From: CAWBFD01 sp963788115
GTDB lineage: Bacteria > Actinomycetota > Thermoleophilia > Solirubrobacterales > 70-9
DNA length: 64,000 bases
Reading direction: 5' to 3'
NCBI GenBank assembly: GCA_963788115.1
Contig: CAWBFD010000004.1
Coordinates: forward strand, 1-64,000
The notes under the pieces are model-generated. The model did no database searches and was not told where the DNA came from. It saw nothing but the letters and a program-made list of their open reading frames with translations. Position numbers and translations under genes: made by a program. Every line of letters begins with the position of its first letter. Position 1 is the first letter of the stretch. Below are positions 61,928 to 64,000 of this stretch, piece by piece.

Positions 61928-62638
61928 ATGTCAGGCGAGGTCGTGATCGAGGCGCGCGGGCTGCGCAAGAGCTTCGACGGGCATCCGGCGCTCAAGGACG
62001 TCTCGTTCGACGCGCACCGCGGTGAATTGCTCGCGGTGATCGGACCCAACGGCGCCGGCAAGACCACCCTGCTCTCGATCCTGGCCGGCATCCGCCGCGC
62101 CGACGGCGGCTCGGTGTCGCGCGGCCGCGGGGAGCTTGGGTGGGTTCCGCAGCAGCCGGCGCTCTACCGGCGGCTGACCGTGGCTGAGAACCTGCGGCTG
62201 TTCGCCCATCTCGAGGGAGTCGCCGACCCGGGGTCCTCGGTGGAGGAGATGCTCGAGCTGACCGGCCTCGGCGACCGGCGGGACGACCAGGTGGCCACGC
62301 TGTCGGGGGGCAACCAGCAACGCGTGAACATCGCGATCGGCCTGCTCGCCCGGCCGGCGGTGCTGCTGCTCGACGAGCCCAGCTCAGGCCTCGACCCGCG
62401 CCAGCGCGAGCGCCTGTGGGAGTTCGTGCAAGGTCTCGCCACGGGCGGCACCACGGTGGTCTTCTCCACCCACTACATCCAGGAGGCCGAGCGCTACGGG
62501 GACCGGCTGCTGGTGCTGGCCGACGGCGAGCGGGTCTTCGACGGCACCTCGCGGGACCTCCACCGGGCCGTGCCGGAGTCCGGCGCTCGGGACTTCGAGG
62601 AGGCGTTCGTGTTCTTCCTGCGCGACCGGGGGCACTGA
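61928..62638 (+). CDS. ABC transporter ATPase (ABC-2 exporter type)
   Basis: The 236-residue protein has Walker A GPNGAGKTT, signature LSGGNQQRVNIAIGLL and Walker B VLLLDEPSSGLDPR. It resembles the CcmA/NatA-like group that pairs with ABC-2 permeases, one of which follows. Confidence 0.9.
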   Translation: MSGEVVIEARGLRKSFDGHPALKDVSFDAHRGELLAVIGPNGAGKTTLLSILAGIRRADGGSVSRGRGELGWVPQQPALYRRLTVAENLRLFAHLEGVADPGSSVEEMLELTGLGDRRDDQVATLSGGNQQRVNIAIGLLARPAVLLLDEPSSGLDPRQRERLWEFVQGLATGGTTVVFSTHYIQEAERYGDRLLVLADGERVFDGTSRDLHRAVPESGARDFEEAFVFFLRDRGH

Positions 62639-62654
62639 TGCAGGCCCGCGGGCG

Positions 62655-64000
62655 CTGAGCACCTTGCGCTGGCTGCTCCTCAAGGACCTGCAGATCCTGC
62701 GACGCTCGCCGCTGGTCGCCGCGCTGCTCGTGATCTATCCGATCGCGATTGCGGTGCTGATCGGCTTCGCGCTCTCGCGCGGGCCGGAGAAGCCCCGGGT
62801 CGCGTTCGTGAACGAGGTGCCGGCCGGCGAGGAGTTCACCCTGGGTGGCGACGAGGGATCGTTCGGCGAGACCGAGGCCAGGGAGGAGCTGTGTGAGCGG
62901 GTCGAGTGCATCGACGTCGACTCCCGCGAGGACGCGGAGCAGATGGTTGAGGACGGCGACGTCCTGGGGGCCCTGATCCTGCCTCCCGACCTGGTCGACA
63001 AGCTCGAGTCGCTGACCACGCTCGAGCCCGAGCAGCCGACGGTCGAGGTCCTCGTGAACGAGGAGGACCCGGTCAAGGCGCAACTGGTCGACGACCGGAT
63101 CGAGTCGCTGATCACGGAGGCGAACCTGCTGATCTCCCAGCGTGTCTCCACCGCGGCCGCCGACTACCTCGACGTGCTCATCGACGGAGGCACCTTCACC
63201 GTGCCGTTGCTGGGCGACGAGATCGAGATTCTCGGGCTGCGGCGCGCGGGCGAGGTGATCGACTCGATTGAGGATCAGCTGCCCCCCGGGAGCGCATCCC
63301 GTGAGGCCCTCGACCAGGTGAGCCGGTTCGCCGAGCTCGCCCGCGAGAACCTCGACCTGGCGCTCCCGCTGCTGGGCGCGGTGGCCCAGCCGATCGCGGT
63401 GGAGAAGCAATCGGTGACCGGCGATGCCCCCTCGCTCGACGCGTTCGCGATCAGCGTCGCGGCAACCGTCACCCTGATGTTCGTGACCGTGCTCCTGGTG
63501 GCGGGGTCGCTGGCGCTCGAGCGGGAGGAGAACGCCTACCCGCGGCTGACCCGGGGACTGGTCGGGCCGACCCCGCTGCTGGCGGAGAAGGTGATCCTGG
63601 GGATCGGGCTGTCGCTGCTGGTGACCCTGCTCATGCTCGTCGGCCTCGACCTGTTCGTCGACATCGACTGGAGCCGGTTCCCGTTGCTCCTGGCGGCGAT
63701 CGTCGCCGGCGGCGCCGGCTTCGCCGCGTTCGGCGCTGCGATCGGCGGCGTTGCCCGCGAGGTCCGGGCGGCCTCGCTGTTGGCGCTGATGATCTCGCTG
63801 CCGATCGCGTTTCTCTCGCTGGTCCCCTCGGGCACGGTCAGCCCGGGCCTCTTCGACGTCATTCAGGTGGTGCGGGTGCTGTTCCCGTTTCACGCTGCCT
63901 ATGACGCGATCACTCGCGGCCTCGACGCAGCCGGCCCGGCGTTCGGGCTGGCGCTGCTCAACCTGGCGCTGCTCGTGCTCGCATACGGACTCCTTGCCCG
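62655..64000 (+). CDS. ABC-2 type permease, cut by the right window edge
   Basis: The frame encodes a membrane protein from about LRWLLLKDLQILRRSPLV, with one N-terminal membrane segment, a large external domain (residues about 40-260) and several C-terminal segments (LMFVTVLLVAGSLALE...), as in ABC-2 exporters. The start is unclear: CTG at 62655, TTG at 62664, or an ATG at 62638 overlapping the ATPase stop (TGATG) if one base was lost in between. The C-terminus lies outside the window. Confidence 0.78.
   Translation, partial: MSTLRWLLLKDLQILRRSPLVAALLVIYPIAIAVLIGFALSRGPEKPRVAFVNEVPAGEEFTLGGDEGSFGETEAREELCERVECIDVDSREDAEQMVEDGDVLGALILPPDLVDKLESLTTLEPEQPTVEVLVNEEDPVKAQLVDDRIESLITEANLLISQRVSTAAADYLDVLIDGGTFTVPLLGDEIEILGLRRAGEVIDSIEDQLPPGSASREALDQVSRFAELARENLDLALPLLGAVAQPIAVEKQSVTGDAPSLDAFAISVAATVTLMFVTVLLVAGSLALEREENAYPRLTRGLVGPTPLLAEKVILGIGLSLLVTLLMLVGLDLFVDIDWSRFPLLLAAIVAGGAGFAAFGAAIGGVAREVRAASLLALMISLPIAFLSLVPSGTVSPGLFDVIQVVRVLFPFHAAYDAITRGLDAAGPAFGLALLNLALLVLAYGLLA

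Noticed and set aside
1..64000. CRISPR arrays, insertion sequences, rRNA and tRNA genes
   Set aside because: No repeat-spacer pattern, transposase, terminal inverted repeats or recognisable RNA gene was seen by eye. A tRNAscan/Infernal run would be needed to exclude small RNAs formally.

Overview
The window is 64 kb of very GC-rich DNA from a chromosome, with dense genes, many overlapping stop/start codons, and many GTG and TTG starts. There is no plasmid, phage or IS signature. Several SnoaL-like and dimeric alpha/beta-barrel proteins, tandem DUF892 proteins, a tyrosinase and a wax-ester-synthase-type acyltransferase point to an actinobacterium, most likely class Thermoleophilia (Solirubrobacterales or Gaiellales). 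That placement is inference from gene content. About ten single-gene frameshifts, several in short G or C runs, suggest a long-read or metagenome assembly with uncorrected indels; those genes are reported as single genes.

Region 1 (1-15069) is a secreted glycan-degradation locus. On the minus strand lie a roughly 2,400-residue multidomain protein (ThuA, PQQ-dependent sugar dehydrogenase, PKD, three DUF1349, discoidin and 3-keto-glycoside hydrolase domains), a GxGYxYP-family protein and the N-terminal part of an alpha-L-rhamnosidase. A divergent GH2 glycosidase carries a LamG domain. A clear promoter with an inverted-repeat operator precedes the giant gene.

Region 2 (15094-17857) holds a PhzF-like isomerase and a sigma factor / helix-turn-helix-like protein / ImmA-IrrE protease trio.

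Region 3 (17963-37657) is the centre of interest. It is a divergent 20-gene cluster around one GntR regulator and one bidirectional promoter. It encodes close counterparts of the vitamin B6 degradation pathway I enzymes known from Mesorhizobium loti: pyridoxamine-pyruvate aminotransferase, pyridoxal 4-dehydrogenase, 4-pyridoxolactonase and the FHMPC dehydrogenase, plus a class II aldolase-fold protein that fits the HMPDC decarboxylase. A BMP-type ABC importer is built in, which suggests uptake of the vitamin. The classical flavin ring-opening oxygenase and the amide hydrolase that follows it are not seen. Instead there are a three-subunit molybdenum hydroxylase split over both arms, a luciferase-like monooxygenase, an M29/NicX-like metalloprotein, an amidohydrolase-2 protein, a cupin, a VOC protein, a zinc alcohol dehydrogenase and a P450. 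This suggests a different lower pathway.

Region 4 (37732-48303) holds two Ser/Arg-rich paralogues, small SnoaL and barrel proteins, and a second molybdenum hydroxylase operon of four genes (FAD, 2Fe-2S, and a Mo subunit in two parts) followed by a cupin, a small monooxygenase and a fumarylacetoacetate-hydrolase-family enzyme. A molbindin gene lies nearby.

Region 5 (48686-64000) is mixed chromosomal content: a tyrosinase with a separately encoded C-terminal domain, a UGT-like glycosyltransferase, an acyltransferase, a TetR/MFS pair with two operators, CorA, a cold-shock protein, tandem DUF892, a TIGR00282 phosphoesterase and the start of an ABC exporter that runs off the right edge.
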